Positions 37,885-46,092 of a stretch of 64,000 nucleotides of DNA are shown here, piece by piece. The notes under the pieces were generated by a model. The model did no database searches and was not told the DNA's origin. It saw only the letters and a program-made list of their open reading frames with translations. The stretch comes from Bradyrhizobium sp. NDS-1 (GTDB lineage Bacteria > Pseudomonadota > Alphaproteobacteria > Rhizobiales > Xanthobacteraceae), in NCBI RefSeq assembly GCF_032918005.1, contig NZ_CP136628.1, forward strand, positions 7,581,891 to 7,645,890, given 5' to 3'. The translations under genes were made by a program, and so were the position numbers. Position 1 is the stretch's first letter. Every line of letters begins with the position of its first letter.

Positions 37885-39888
37885 ATGCAATTGGTCACAA
37901 AGCTCTCTCATCGGCGCGATATTGACGGGCTACGGGCGATCTCCGTCCTGAGTGTTTTCCTCTATCACCTGGACGTTCCGCCGTTCGGCGGCGGCTTTGT
38001 CGGCGTTGACCTGTTTTTCGTTGTGTCGGGCTATCTGATCTCGCGGATCATCCTCAGCGAGGCTGACCGCGGCGAGTTTTCGGTCCAACGGTTCTACGAA
38101 CGGCGCATCCGGCGCCTCTTTCCCGCAGCCATCGTCACCATCATCGGCACCATGGCCATCGGAGGCCTCTGGTTCTCTCCGGAGCTTTTCAAGGGCCTGG
38201 CTCAAGACGTCGTGGCAACGCTGGGCTCGGTCTCGAACTTCTACTTCTGGCGCGGCAGCCACGCGTACTTTGCGAGCTCCGCCGATCCAAGCCCCGTGCT
38301 GCATTTCTGGTCGCTGGCCGTCGAGGAGCAATTCTATCTCCTGTGGCCCGTGTTTATCCTGCTGGGACGCAGATTGCTCGGCGGCGCGCTGCCTCTGCTC
38401 ATTCTCGGCAGCGCAGTTCTTTCGCTTGGCTGGTCGCAGGCGACGCTCGCAACCGACAGCTCCGGTGCATTTTACCTCCCAACCTGCCGCGCCTTCGAGT
38501 TTGCGATCGGATCGCTCATCATCTTCGCGGAGCAAAGGCTGGCCCTCTCGGTCGCCGCGCGCTCGCTGCTGGCTGCCGCCGGACTGGCTTTGATCGGTTA
38601 CGCGATCGTCAGCTTTGATAGTGCAACTCCCTTCCCCGGCGTGAATGCCCTCATCCCCTGCCTGGGTGCGGCCAGCGTGATCTTGGCGGGCGATCGCCAC
38701 GCCCTCTCGCCTCTTCTGACCAATCCGCTGTCTGCCCGGATCGGGCTGGTTTCTTATTCGCTCTACCTCGTACACTGGCCGCTGATCGTCTACGCAAGCT
38801 ATATCATCGGCGATGACGCCAAGTCGGCCACGGCGAAAGTGCTGATCGTCGCCCTGGCGATGACACTTGCCGAGCTCATGTATCGGCGGATCGAAACGCC
38901 GTATCGCGAGGGTCGCTCGTCATTGCTGCGGGTTGTCGGCCCTGCCGCCGCGATGATCGTCTCGCTCGCCGCCGTTGCTTTCGTAGCCAATCGCCAGGAT
39001 GGCTGGCCATGGCGGCTCCCGGCGCAGGCCCGCGAGCTCGCCGATCTCCAGCGGTTCGGATTTTGGCCGTGCGCCAAGAGCGCGCAGTCGAAATGTGCCT
39101 TCGGCTCGTTGAGCGATCCCGTCGGCCTGCAACTGCTCGGCGACTCCTTTGCCGAGCATTATGTCGCCGCGCTGGATCCGGTGGCAAAGCGCGCCGCGAT
39201 CCGGGGAGAGGCGTATACGGCCGAGGGTTGTCCGTTGCTGGCCGGCCTCGTGCGGACTGATTTCGACGGTTCGCAGGATTGCAAACGCCAGCGCGATAGC
39301 TACCTCGCCGCGATCAAGCAGAGCCAGGCGGCAGTGGTGCTCAGTCAATCCTGGATGACTTACGGCGACTCGATCAGCAACGAGCTCGCGCCGGAAGTCA
39401 AAGCTCCGGCGTTGCAGATCTGGCGGGCCGGCATCGAGAATTCGATCCGTGACCTGGGCGGCAGCGGACGGCGCTTCCTGATCATCGCGCCCGGCGTCGA
39501 GCCGGGCTGCCGCAGCTTGATGTCCCGCTTCGCGCCCGGACCGCTCTGGCATGCGCCGGGCAAACCTTGTCCATCTGTACCCCTCGATCGCGTGCAGGCC
39601 GACAATCGCGAGTTCCACGCTATGCTCGAGGACATTCGGAGCCGCTATGCGGACCAGCTTTTTGTTCTCTATCCGGAACGTTATTTGTGCGGAGAGGCCG
39701 AATGCCCCACCTCCGTGGACGGGCTCTGGCTCTACTGGGACGTCAATCACCTCACCGTCGCGGGTGCGCGGCGTGTTGGCGAGGGAGCCTCAGACCAGCT
39801 TCTCGAGTTCATTCGGGGCCGACAAGTGGCTCCACTTTCTCCAGCCAATCGCAACCGAACTGAAGCCACCTCGACGGAACGGAACTGA
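37885..39888 (+). CDS. OafA/YrhL-type acyltransferase with SGNH domain
   Basis: A 667-residue membrane acyltransferase. The acyltransferase-3 domain (about 1-380) has ten or so spans; RRDIDGLRAISVLSVFLYHL and GFVGVDLFFVVSGYLISRII are the family start, and HFWSLAVEEQFYLLWPVF the second conserved block. The C-terminal periplasmic SGNH domain has GDSFAEHY (Ser nucleophile) and DVNHLTVAGA (Asp/His). Such proteins O-acetylate lipopolysaccharide, exopolysaccharide or peptidoglycan. ATG at 37885 is selected by homology. It stands alone in an accessory patch and may alter a surface glycan of this strain. Confidence 0.9.
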   Translation: MQLVTKLSHRRDIDGLRAISVLSVFLYHLDVPPFGGGFVGVDLFFVVSGYLISRIILSEADRGEFSVQRFYERRIRRLFPAAIVTIIGTMAIGGLWFSPELFKGLAQDVVATLGSVSNFYFWRGSHAYFASSADPSPVLHFWSLAVEEQFYLLWPVFILLGRRLLGGALPLLILGSAVLSLGWSQATLATDSSGAFYLPTCRAFEFAIGSLIIFAEQRLALSVAARSLLAAAGLALIGYAIVSFDSATPFPGVNALIPCLGAASVILAGDRHALSPLLTNPLSARIGLVSYSLYLVHWPLIVYASYIIGDDAKSATAKVLIVALAMTLAELMYRRIETPYREGRSSLLRVVGPAAAMIVSLAAVAFVANRQDGWPWRLPAQARELADLQRFGFWPCAKSAQSKCAFGSLSDPVGLQLLGDSFAEHYVAALDPVAKRAAIRGEAYTAEGCPLLAGLVRTDFDGSQDCKRQRDSYLAAIKQSQAAVVLSQSWMTYGDSISNELAPEVKAPALQIWRAGIENSIRDLGGSGRRFLIIAPGVEPGCRSLMSRFAPGPLWHAPGKPCPSVPLDRVQADNREFHAMLEDIRSRYADQLFVLYPERYLCGEAECPTSVDGLWLYWDVNHLTVAGARRVGEGASDQLLEFIRGRQVAPLSPANRNRTEATSTERN

Positions 39889-39917
39889 CAAGACCTCTCA
39901 TCTCCAGCAACTGGTTG

Positions 39918-40130
39918 TCAGGCCTTTGGCCTGATGTGATCCAGGAAGAAGCCAAAGGAATTCGGTCGATCCTTATGCCACTTCGCGCGGCTGGGGAATG
40001 CATCAGCTAAAGTATGTCGACGGGCCACGTACCACATTCGTTCGCGCTGCTCCCGCACCTCTTGGCAGTTCGGATCCAAGTTGATAGGCGCTTCGGCCTG
40101 CCTTTTGTAAATCTCCGGATCGACGTCCAT
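39918..40130 (-). CDS. Hypothetical small protein, 70 residues
   Basis: The product starts MDVDPEIYKRQAEAPINLDP and ends FGFFLDHIRPKA. It is charged, with no signal or membrane segment and no family that I recognise. ATG at 40130 has AGGAC ten bases upstream. Composition looks protein-like, with lower G+C than the neighbours. It is convergent with the acyltransferase gene and 56 bases downstream of the nuclease-like gene on its own strand. Support is moderate. Confidence 0.5.
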   Translation of the reverse strand: MDVDPEIYKRQAEAPINLDPNCQEVREQRERMWYVARRHTLADAFPSRAKWHKDRPNSFGFFLDHIRPKA

Positions 40131-40186
40131 CAATTTGTCCTACTATAGCGACACGCCCCCCGCTCTAGGGCCGTACGCCAGATTCC

Positions 40187-41029
40187 CTATTCAGGAATGG
40201 CGACTGCTCGCGGCGTGGAGGCGGAAGCATCCTGAACCGGGGCGACTATCGGCGCGTCTTCATCGGCGGCTTTTGGCGCGGCTTTCTTACGTGTGGCAGC
40301 TCGCTGCAAACGCCTGATGTTCTGGAGAGCCGCCTTCGCTTCATCGCTGTCAACCAAGTCGCGCTTGATGACCTCCTCGCGCAACAATGTCTTCAGATAG
40401 TCGACTTCCACCTTCACACCGGAACTCATCCGACGAATCTCGCGGCGTAGAACCTCCAGAATGAAGTCAGCCTGCAAAACAGCCGCGACAGTGAATTTAT
40501 TCGTGACCTGTTTGTGCAGCAAAAACTCCGTCATCGTGCTCTTCGAGAAGCCTTCGCGGCTCAAGTTTCCGAAACACTCCAGGGCTTCTGGGCTCTTGGC
40601 GCTTTCCTCGATCGCGTCCAACTCACAGACGAGGATCTTCTCAATCGGCTGGCCGAAATGCACCTTATAGATCCGCCAGTGGGCACCATTCGTGAGTACT
40701 ACCCACTCAATACCCTCGTTGGCTGCGTAATCGACAGCTTGCTTGACGTGGGCATCCTTGAGGTCGATCCCGATGGCCTTAACCTCGATGATAAACCTGA
40801 TCTCGTCGTCAACCTTCACAGCAAGATCCACATAGGTCCCGCGGATCGCATATTGGCTGGTGACATGTAGGTATTTGTCATAGCCGCAGATATCGGAAAG
40901 CATGTCATTGATGACCGTGACCGTGTCGGCCTCGCTAACATCGCGCTTGAGCAACCCGGCTAATACGCCTTGGTACCTCTTGAGTTGAGTGGTGATGCGC
41001 GTGGCAGCTTTGGTTGAGAGTTTGGCCAT
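40187..41029 (-). CDS. HsdR N-terminal-like (PD-(D/E)XK) protein, no helicase domain
   Basis: A 280-residue protein whose first half matches the N-terminal nuclease-like domain of type I restriction HsdR subunits: TYVDLAVKVDDEIRFIIEVKAIG carries the Asp and ExK residues of the PD-(D/E)XK core, followed by KQAVDYAANEGIEWVVLTNGAHWRIY. The second half is helical and ends in a K/A/P-rich tail (RAATRKKAAPKAADED). The motor and coupling domains of HsdR are absent and no hsdM or hsdS gene is nearby, so it is an orphan nuclease-like gene, possibly defence-related. ATG at 41029 is preferred; an open frame reaches 41083. Confidence 0.75.
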   Translation of the reverse strand: MAKLSTKAATRITTQLKRYQGVLAGLLKRDVSEADTVTVINDMLSDICGYDKYLHVTSQYAIRGTYVDLAVKVDDEIRFIIEVKAIGIDLKDAHVKQAVDYAANEGIEWVVLTNGAHWRIYKVHFGQPIEKILVCELDAIEESAKSPEALECFGNLSREGFSKSTMTEFLLHKQVTNKFTVAAVLQADFILEVLRREIRRMSSGVKVEVDYLKTLLREEVIKRDLVDSDEAKAALQNIRRLQRAATRKKAAPKAADEDAPIVAPVQDASASTPRAVAIPE

Positions 41030-41164
41030 GATTCGCCCCCAGAAACGTAGCGCAATCATTATGCAACCATTTGGCGAGCACAACCCCCTATTTAAACAAA
41101 GTCCAACTGCAACTCGCCAAGCCGGGCCAGGATGTGCGTGTCCGCGTTCAAAAGATGCAGTAGA

Positions 41165-41225
41165 GACGTTCGCCCGGAGTTGGTCGGAGGCGACGCCACC
41201 AGGCCGTCATACGATGGCTGACCGT
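41165..41225 (-). pseudogene. Relic of a paralogue of the 69-residue gene at 37341
   Basis: Read leftwards, this stretch encodes NGQPSYDGLVASPPT, against [15 protein letters not shown] in the intact gene, and the DNA is about 70 percent identical over some 58 bases. No start or full frame remains. The rest of 41030-41251 contains no gene that I can support. Confidence 0.5.
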
Positions 41226-41251
41226 TCACGGTAGGCTCGATCGAGACAAGG

Positions 41252-41695
41252 TCAATTCAATCGCCAGATCGCCGCGTTGAGTACGCCGGCCAAACCGACC
41301 CAGGCCGCGTAGGGCAGGAACAACGCGGCGGCCAAGCGGTCACGTGACGTTTGGATACCGATATAAGTCACGATCGCCACGAACAGGCCAATGAGGATGA
41401 CGAGCGCAGCCCCGATCTGGTGCATCGTGAACATCACTGGAGACCAGGCAAAGTTCAGAACCAGTTGCGTCGCCCAGACCAGCATCGCCTTGCTCGACGG
41501 GTCACGGCGAAAGGTCCGCCAACCTGCGACTGCGATCATGATGTAGAGGATGGTCCAGGCCACCGGGAACGCCCAGTTCGGCGGAACGAAGCCCGGCTTG
41601 GCGAGGCCGGCATACCATTCTCCCGGAGGATTCGTCGCGCCGATCAGCCAGCCGACGCCGACCACGCCCACCACGAAGACCAATAACTGAAGCAT
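41252..41695 (-). CDS. tspO: TspO/MBR family protein
   Basis: A 147-residue five-span membrane protein. NPPGEWYAGLAKPGFVPPNW and AWTILYIMIAVAGW are the family signature, with FAWSPVMFTMHQIG and the final LPYAAWVGLAGVLNAAIWRLN. Bacterial TspO binds porphyrins and tetrapyrroles and modulates photosynthesis or stress genes. ATG at 41695 has GAGGTGAGGG directly upstream. It is divergent from dinB with only 43 bases between start codons. Confidence 0.93.
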   Translation of the reverse strand: MLQLLVFVVGVVGVGWLIGATNPPGEWYAGLAKPGFVPPNWAFPVAWTILYIMIAVAGWRTFRRDPSSKAMLVWATQLVLNFAWSPVMFTMHQIGAALVILIGLFVAIVTYIGIQTSRDRLAAALFLPYAAWVGLAGVLNAAIWRLN

Positions 41696-41738
41696 CCCTC
41701 ACCTCGCGCATCCCGCCGCCCAATTGTATCATCTTTCC

Positions 41739-42839
41739 ATGAGCGATTCCGACACTGTCACCAACAACGCCTCGCTCGTGCGCAAGATCATCCATATCGA
41801 CATGGATGCCTTCTATGCGTCGGTGGAGCAGCGCGACAATCCGGAGCTGCGCGGAAAGCCGGTTGCGGTGGGAGGCTCCGCGGAGCGCGGCGTCGTCGCG
41901 GCCGCGAGCTACGAGGCCCGCAAGTTCGGCGTTCGCTCAGCGATGCCGTCGGTGACGGCGAAGCGGCAATGTCCCGAGCTGATCTTCGTCAGGCCGCGCT
42001 TCGAGGTCTACAAGGCGATCTCCAGGCAGATCCGCGAGATCTTTGCCGAGCACACGCCCATCATCGAGCCGTTGTCGCTCGACGAGGCGTATCTCGACGT
42101 CACCGAAAACCTGCAAGGCATTCCGCTGGCGCGGGACATCGCGCTGCGGATCCGCGAGAAGATCAAGGCCGAGACGGGCCTCAACGCCTCGGCAGGCATT
42201 TCCTACAACAAGTTTCTGGCCAAGCTCGCCTCCGACCATCGCAAGCCCAACGGTCAGTTCGTGATTTCGCCGGAAACGGGGCCCGCCTTCGTCGAGACGC
42301 TGCCCGTCGGCAAATTCCACGGGATCGGTCCGGCGACGAGCGCGAAGATGAACGCGCTCGGCATGTTCACCGGCCTCGACATCCGCAATCAGTCGCTGGA
42401 GTTCATGAATGCGAATTTCGGCAAGTCGGGCGCCTACTACTATTGGATCTCACGCGGCGTCGACGAGCGGCCGGTTCGGGCCGACCGCATTCGCAAGTCG
42501 ATCGGCGCAGAGAACACGTTCTCGACCGACCTCATCGCGTATGACGCGTTGGCCGTCGAGCTCAAGCCTCTCGTCGACAAGGTCTGGCGCCATTGCGAAG
42601 CGACCGGCAACCGCGGCCGCACCGTCACCCTGAAGATCAAATTTGCCGACTTCGAGATCATCACGCGCAGCAGATCCGTCGCAGCGGCCGTTGCCGGGCG
42701 GAACGAACTGGAGCGGCTGGCCTGCGGCCTGCTTGAAGCCGAGATGCCGCTGCCGAAGCGCGTCAGGCTCCTCGGAGTATCGTTGTCTGCTCTCCAGGCC
42801 GGCGGCGAGCCGGAGCCGCAGCTGACATTGGGCATTTGA
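41739..42839 (+). CDS. dinB: DNA polymerase IV (Y family)
   Basis: A 366-residue translesion polymerase. The catalytic residues are in IIHIDMDAFYASVEQRDNPE and PLSLDEAYLDVTE; AASYEARKFGVRSAMP is the fingers region, GISYNKFLAKLASDHRKPNGQ the thumb entry, and the C-terminal little finger is complete. There is no C-terminal beta-clamp box of the strong QLSLFG type; the end QLTLGI is a good variant of it. No LexA box of the alphaproteobacterial GTTC-N7-GTTC form is visible in the 43-base upstream gap. ATG at 41739 is chosen over an in-frame TTG five codons upstream. Confidence 0.94.
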   Translation: MSDSDTVTNNASLVRKIIHIDMDAFYASVEQRDNPELRGKPVAVGGSAERGVVAAASYEARKFGVRSAMPSVTAKRQCPELIFVRPRFEVYKAISRQIREIFAEHTPIIEPLSLDEAYLDVTENLQGIPLARDIALRIREKIKAETGLNASAGISYNKFLAKLASDHRKPNGQFVISPETGPAFVETLPVGKFHGIGPATSAKMNALGMFTGLDIRNQSLEFMNANFGKSGAYYYWISRGVDERPVRADRIRKSIGAENTFSTDLIAYDALAVELKPLVDKVWRHCEATGNRGRTVTLKIKFADFEIITRSRSVAAAVAGRNELERLACGLLEAEMPLPKRVRLLGVSLSALQAGGEPEPQLTLGI

Positions 42840-42875
42840 GCGAGGCAATCATCCTTCCGCGCTGTGCGCGACCGA

Positions 42876-42905
42876 CGGTGGCGGGATCTTTCAGACCCGC
42901 CACCG
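42876..42905. terminator. Bidirectional hairpin between dinB and the next convergent gene
   Basis: A perfect 10-bp stem, CGGTGGCGGG (42876-42885) and CCCGCCACCG (42896-42905), with a 10-base loop. It is 37 bases past the dinB stop and 25 bases past that of the gene on the other strand. No long T-run is present. Confidence 0.6.
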
Positions 42906-42929
42906 CTGAAAGTCGATCCGCGCGGCCGC

Positions 42930-43223
42930 TCAATGCCTGACGTGCTCGAACACCACGATCACGCCGGTCGGCTCGGGTTCGTGCGCCATTAGGCGCGTCA
43001 GGTCGGAATCGCCCCAGTCAGCGAGGCTGACGACTTCGCCGCTCTCGCGATCCGCACCGAGCGACGGCGTGGGCTCGAGGACCTTGAGGCCCGTTTCATC
43101 GACGAAGAAGGTGTGCTCGCCGAACATGCTGTTGAGCTGCGGCATGGCCGGATGTTCGTCGGGCAGCACCTGAGCGCCGAGTTGGTTGACGGTCTGCTTC
43201 ACCTGTTCGGTTGTGAGCTTCAT
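42930..43223 (-). CDS. Hypothetical protein, 97 residues
   Basis: The product starts MKLTTEQVKQTVNQLGAQVL and contains HPAMPQLNSMFGEHTFFVDETGLKVLEP, which suggests a small alpha/beta fold. It has no signal peptide or membrane segment. ATG at 43223 is supported by GGAG nine bases upstream; ATG at 43253 would add ten residues. I do not recognise a named family. It lies alone between two hairpin-bounded gaps. Confidence 0.65.
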   Translation of the reverse strand: MKLTTEQVKQTVNQLGAQVLPDEHPAMPQLNSMFGEHTFFVDETGLKVLEPTPSLGADRESGEVVSLADWGDSDLTRLMAHEPEPTGVIVVFEHVRH

Positions 43224-43424
43224 GAGCTGCTCCGTTTCTGTCACCGGTTTCATTGGCCCGGACGGGAGCGCGCGTTCCCTGCGCCTTTGTCCGCCTGGCT
43301 CAACTCCGAACAGGTGCTGCGCACGAATGTTCCAGCGAAATGTATTTTGTGATCGCGCATTGCATCCGCCGCGCTCGCGGCACGAGATTGCCACAAGATG
43401 CACACGATCTCTCCGCGCGCTGAC

Positions 43425-43718
43425 CTAATCCGCGGCTTCGACGATCCTGATATCGCGGTCCGCGCCCTCGCCGAGCAGGTCGTGAGCGGCCTGATAGGCC
43501 GGGCTCGCATACGCCGCCTGGGCGCGCTCGACGCTGTCAAACTCGATGAGAACGACGCGCTCCATCTGACCGAGTTCGAAGACCGCAGCAGGCATCCCGC
43601 GCGCGATCACGCGACCACCCGCCGCTTCGATGGCTTGGCGCGATACCTTGGCGTACGCCGCCATGGCATCGGGATCCTTGATCGCGCGATAGGTGGCAAC
43701 CCAATAGGCTTTGGCCAT
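43425..43718 (-). CDS. DUF1330 family protein
   Basis: A 97-residue protein with the standard DUF1330 layout: AYWVATYRAIKDPDAMAAYAKV, then GGRVIARGMP and RVVLIEFDSVERAQAAYASPAYQAA. The fold is a ferredoxin-like dimer; the function is unknown. ATG at 43718 has AGGAGAG upstream. It lies 29 bases downstream of the glycosylase-like gene on the same strand, and the two are probably cotranscribed. It is not closely similar to the partial DUF1330 gene at the left edge. Confidence 0.87.
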   Translation of the reverse strand: MAKAYWVATYRAIKDPDAMAAYAKVSRQAIEAAGGRVIARGMPAAVFELGQMERVVLIEFDSVERAQAAYASPAYQAAHDLLGEGADRDIRIVEAAD

Positions 43719-43747
43719 TGTTCTCTCCTGATTGGCAGCGGTCCGCG

Positions 43748-44434
43748 CTACTCGCTGCGGTTTTCACCCACCGACAGCGCGCAGATGCGTGACAGATAGG
43801 TGTAGGGTAGACCCGTCTCGTCGGCCCAGGCGTTGAACTGCGCCTGCACCTTGGCGAGATCGCCCTTCGACTTGACCTCTTCCGCAATGTCGAGGCCGGC
43901 ATCGCGCAAGGACGCGACGACATCCTTTGACGTGACGAAGCCATCCCAACCGACAAAGCGCAACAGCATCTGCCCGGTGTTACCGCCGAGACGGCTCCCG
44001 CGCTTGGTCAGGAGATCGAGCAGGCCGATCTCGTCGGACGAAGGCCATTTCGCCAGAAACTTGCCGAAGCTGCCATGCTCCTTCGCGATCTCCTGCACGA
44101 AGGCGGCATTGTCGCGCACCGACATGATCTTGGCATCGTTCCGCACGATGCGCGCGTCGCGCAAAAGGCCTTCCCAATAGTCTTCCGGCTGGAAGCAGAG
44201 CTTGGCCGGCTGGAAATGCAGGAAGGCCTCTTCAAAGCCGTCCCATTTCGAATCGATCACGCTCCAGGCGAAGCCGGCGCAGAACACACGCTTCGTCATC
44301 TCGGCGAGGACGCGGTCGTCGCCGAGCTTGGCCAGCCGCTTCAGGTCGGGCTTTGCCGGCATCAGCTTTTCCAATGCCTTAGGACCGCCCTTGCGTTTCT
44401 CGGCGCGGGCACGAATAATCTTGAAGGAGGTCAT
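43748..44434 (-). CDS. 3-methyladenine DNA glycosylase I-like protein, divergent
   Basis: A 228-residue protein of the helix-hairpin-helix Tag family by overall pattern: MTKRVFCAGFAWSVIDSKWD aligns with the LEGFQAGLSW block of E. coli Tag, and FQPEDYWEGLLRDARIVRNDAKI and GNTGQMLLRFVGWDGFVTS with later blocks. The Glu that contacts the base in Tag seems to be replaced and the N-terminal zinc ligands (Cys, His) are not visible, so activity may differ from Tag. ATG at 44434 is preferred over GTG at 44461; neither has a strong ribosome binding site. The DUF1330 gene follows at 29 bases. Confidence 0.7.
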   Translation of the reverse strand: MTSFKIIRARAEKRKGGPKALEKLMPAKPDLKRLAKLGDDRVLAEMTKRVFCAGFAWSVIDSKWDGFEEAFLHFQPAKLCFQPEDYWEGLLRDARIVRNDAKIMSVRDNAAFVQEIAKEHGSFGKFLAKWPSSDEIGLLDLLTKRGSRLGGNTGQMLLRFVGWDGFVTSKDVVASLRDAGLDIAEEVKSKGDLAKVQAQFNAWADETGLPYTYLSRICALSVGENRSE

Positions 44435-44590
44435 GCGGACATTCGCGTTGAGGTCCGCCACGACACCAGAATTTACCGATCCGGTCTAGCCTTGCGGTGA
44501 TGGCGCGAGGGAGCGACCAGCTGGTCCGCTTCTTGCTTCATGGACGTCTGGAATTCCCGACATTTTCAAGCTCCCACTGAGGGGTTTTCG

Positions 44591-45418
44591 ATGCGCTGCC
44601 TGGTCGTGGCCGACCTGCATTATTCGCTGCCGCAGCTCGACTGGCTGGTCAGCGCGGCACCGCAATTCGACCTCGTGATCTTCGCCGGCGACGCACTCGA
44701 CATCGGCTCGATGGTGGATTTTCGCGCCCAGATCGTGGTGGTGAAGAAATACCTCGCGCTGCTTGCCGCGAAGTCCCGCGTGATCCTATGCTCCGGCAAT
44801 CACGACCTCGACGAGCGCGATACAGACGGCGAGAAGATCTCACGGTGGATCTCGGAGGTGCGCGAGTTGGGCATCGCCTGCGACGGCGACAGCCTCACCA
44901 TTGGCGACACCATGTTCACGGTGTGCCCGTGGTGGGACGGGCCGCTGGTCAAACAGCGCATCGTCGCCCAACTCGCCGACGCCGCCATCGGCCGGCCGCG
45001 ACGCTGGATCTGGGCACATCACGCGCCGCCGGCGGATTCACCGACGAGTTGGGGCGGCAAACGCTTCTTCGGCGACGTCGAGCTGATGCAATGGATCGTG
45101 CAGCACCAGCCGTCGATGGTAATCTCGGGCCATGTGCACCAATCGCCGTTCATCACCGGCGGCTCGTGGTTCGACCGGCTGGGCGGGAGCTGGATCTTCA
45201 ACACCGGCCTGCAGCCGGGCCGGCCGCCGACCTGCATCGTGCTGGACCTCGACGCGGGCAAGGCGTTCTGGCTTGCGGCCGGCGAGGGCCAATGGATCGA
45301 CCTGAATGCGCCGCTGAAGCGGCCCGCGGCGCCGATCGAAGCGCCGCCCGACTGGCTCATATTCTTGGATCAGATTGCCGATCCGAACCTGGCGAAACCT
45401 CAAGCGGCGGCAGGTTGA
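44591..45418 (+). CDS. Calcineurin-like metallophosphoesterase
   Basis: A 275-residue phosphoesterase with the metal motifs in order: DLHYS (residues 9-13), GDALD, GNHDLDERD, HHAPP and GHVHQSP. There is no signal peptide, so it acts in the cytoplasm. It could be a nucleotide phosphodiesterase; the substrate is not determined by sequence. The ATG at 44591 has TGAGGGG eight bases upstream. Its last 62 bases overlap the 3' end of the cyclic-nucleotide-binding gene on the other strand. Confidence 0.87.
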   Translation: MRCLVVADLHYSLPQLDWLVSAAPQFDLVIFAGDALDIGSMVDFRAQIVVVKKYLALLAAKSRVILCSGNHDLDERDTDGEKISRWISEVRELGIACDGDSLTIGDTMFTVCPWWDGPLVKQRIVAQLADAAIGRPRRWIWAHHAPPADSPTSWGGKRFFGDVELMQWIVQHQPSMVISGHVHQSPFITGGSWFDRLGGSWIFNTGLQPGRPPTCIVLDLDAGKAFWLAAGEGQWIDLNAPLKRPAAPIEAPPDWLIFLDQIADPNLAKPQAAAG

Positions 45419-45842
45419 TCATGCTCTGGAGCACCTCGCCGACCATGGCCAGATGCGTGCCGTGGCCGGCATATTGCCGCTTGAGATCGGCGAGATAGGT
45501 GTTGGCGACATTGAGCCGCTGCGCCAGCATTTTTGCGATCATCAGGGCTACGCCCGGCTCCTTCTCGAGGAACGAGGCGGCATCCTCGAACTCGTAGACG
45601 ACCGCGTCGGACCAGGCCCGCACCGTTGCGGTGTGCGGCTGGCCCAGCAGCACGGACATCTCGCCGAGCACTGCGCCGGGCTCGGTGACGATGGCGACCA
45701 CCATCTCGCCCTTGAGCACCTCGAGTTTGCCTTGCATCAGCACGTAGAGGTGGCCGCTGGTGCCACCCTCGGTCACGATGAGCGTACCGGCCTCGACCTT
45801 CCGCTCCGTCCCGCCGCTGCAATAATCCAGAACTGCGCGCAT
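45357..45842 (-). CDS. Cyclic-nucleotide-binding domain protein
   Basis: A 161-residue protein made of one cNMP-binding domain: EGGTSGHLYVLMQGKLEVLKG and GAVLGEMSVLLGQPHTATVRAW form the phosphate-binding cassette, although the Arg that usually binds the cyclic phosphate (R-x-A/S) is represented by HTATV. There is no C-terminal DNA-binding domain; the tail after residue 125 is helical. It may be a free sensor subunit or a regulator acting by protein contact. ATG at 45842 has GGGAG upstream. The 3' end overlaps the phosphoesterase gene by 62 bases in convergent orientation. Confidence 0.83.
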   Translation of the reverse strand: MRAVLDYCSGGTERKVEAGTLIVTEGGTSGHLYVLMQGKLEVLKGEMVVAIVTEPGAVLGEMSVLLGQPHTATVRAWSDAVVYEFEDAASFLEKEPGVALMIAKMLAQRLNVANTYLADLKRQYAGHGTHLAMVGEVLQSMINLPPLEVSPGSDRQSDPRI

Positions 45843-46092
45843 CTTGCGAACTCCCGCCGCAAGGGGCAGTAGAGCACGATCCGCAGAAGCTTGCAGCGCT
45901 TTTCGAGCGGGGCGGCGTGCCGAGGATTGCGGCAGTTCCGCTAACGCAATAGGCGCTGTGAGATGAACCGACTGCCGTCTCCGAGACCGGTATCCTGGAG
46001 GCCAGCCACGCCTGGCCGCAGCCGCGCTGGCTGCCTGGACCTTGCGCCGATCATACGGCCGAGAACGAACGTCTTGTTGTCATGTGCCACGG

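Noticed and set aside
37237..41251. Integrated element with tRNA-Arg as attachment site
   Set aside because: No integrase gene and no second copy of the tRNA 3' end were seen within the window.
41696..41738. SOS (LexA) box for dinB
   Set aside because: No GTTC-N7-GTTC or GAAC-N7-GAAC pattern is present in the 43-base tspO-dinB gap.
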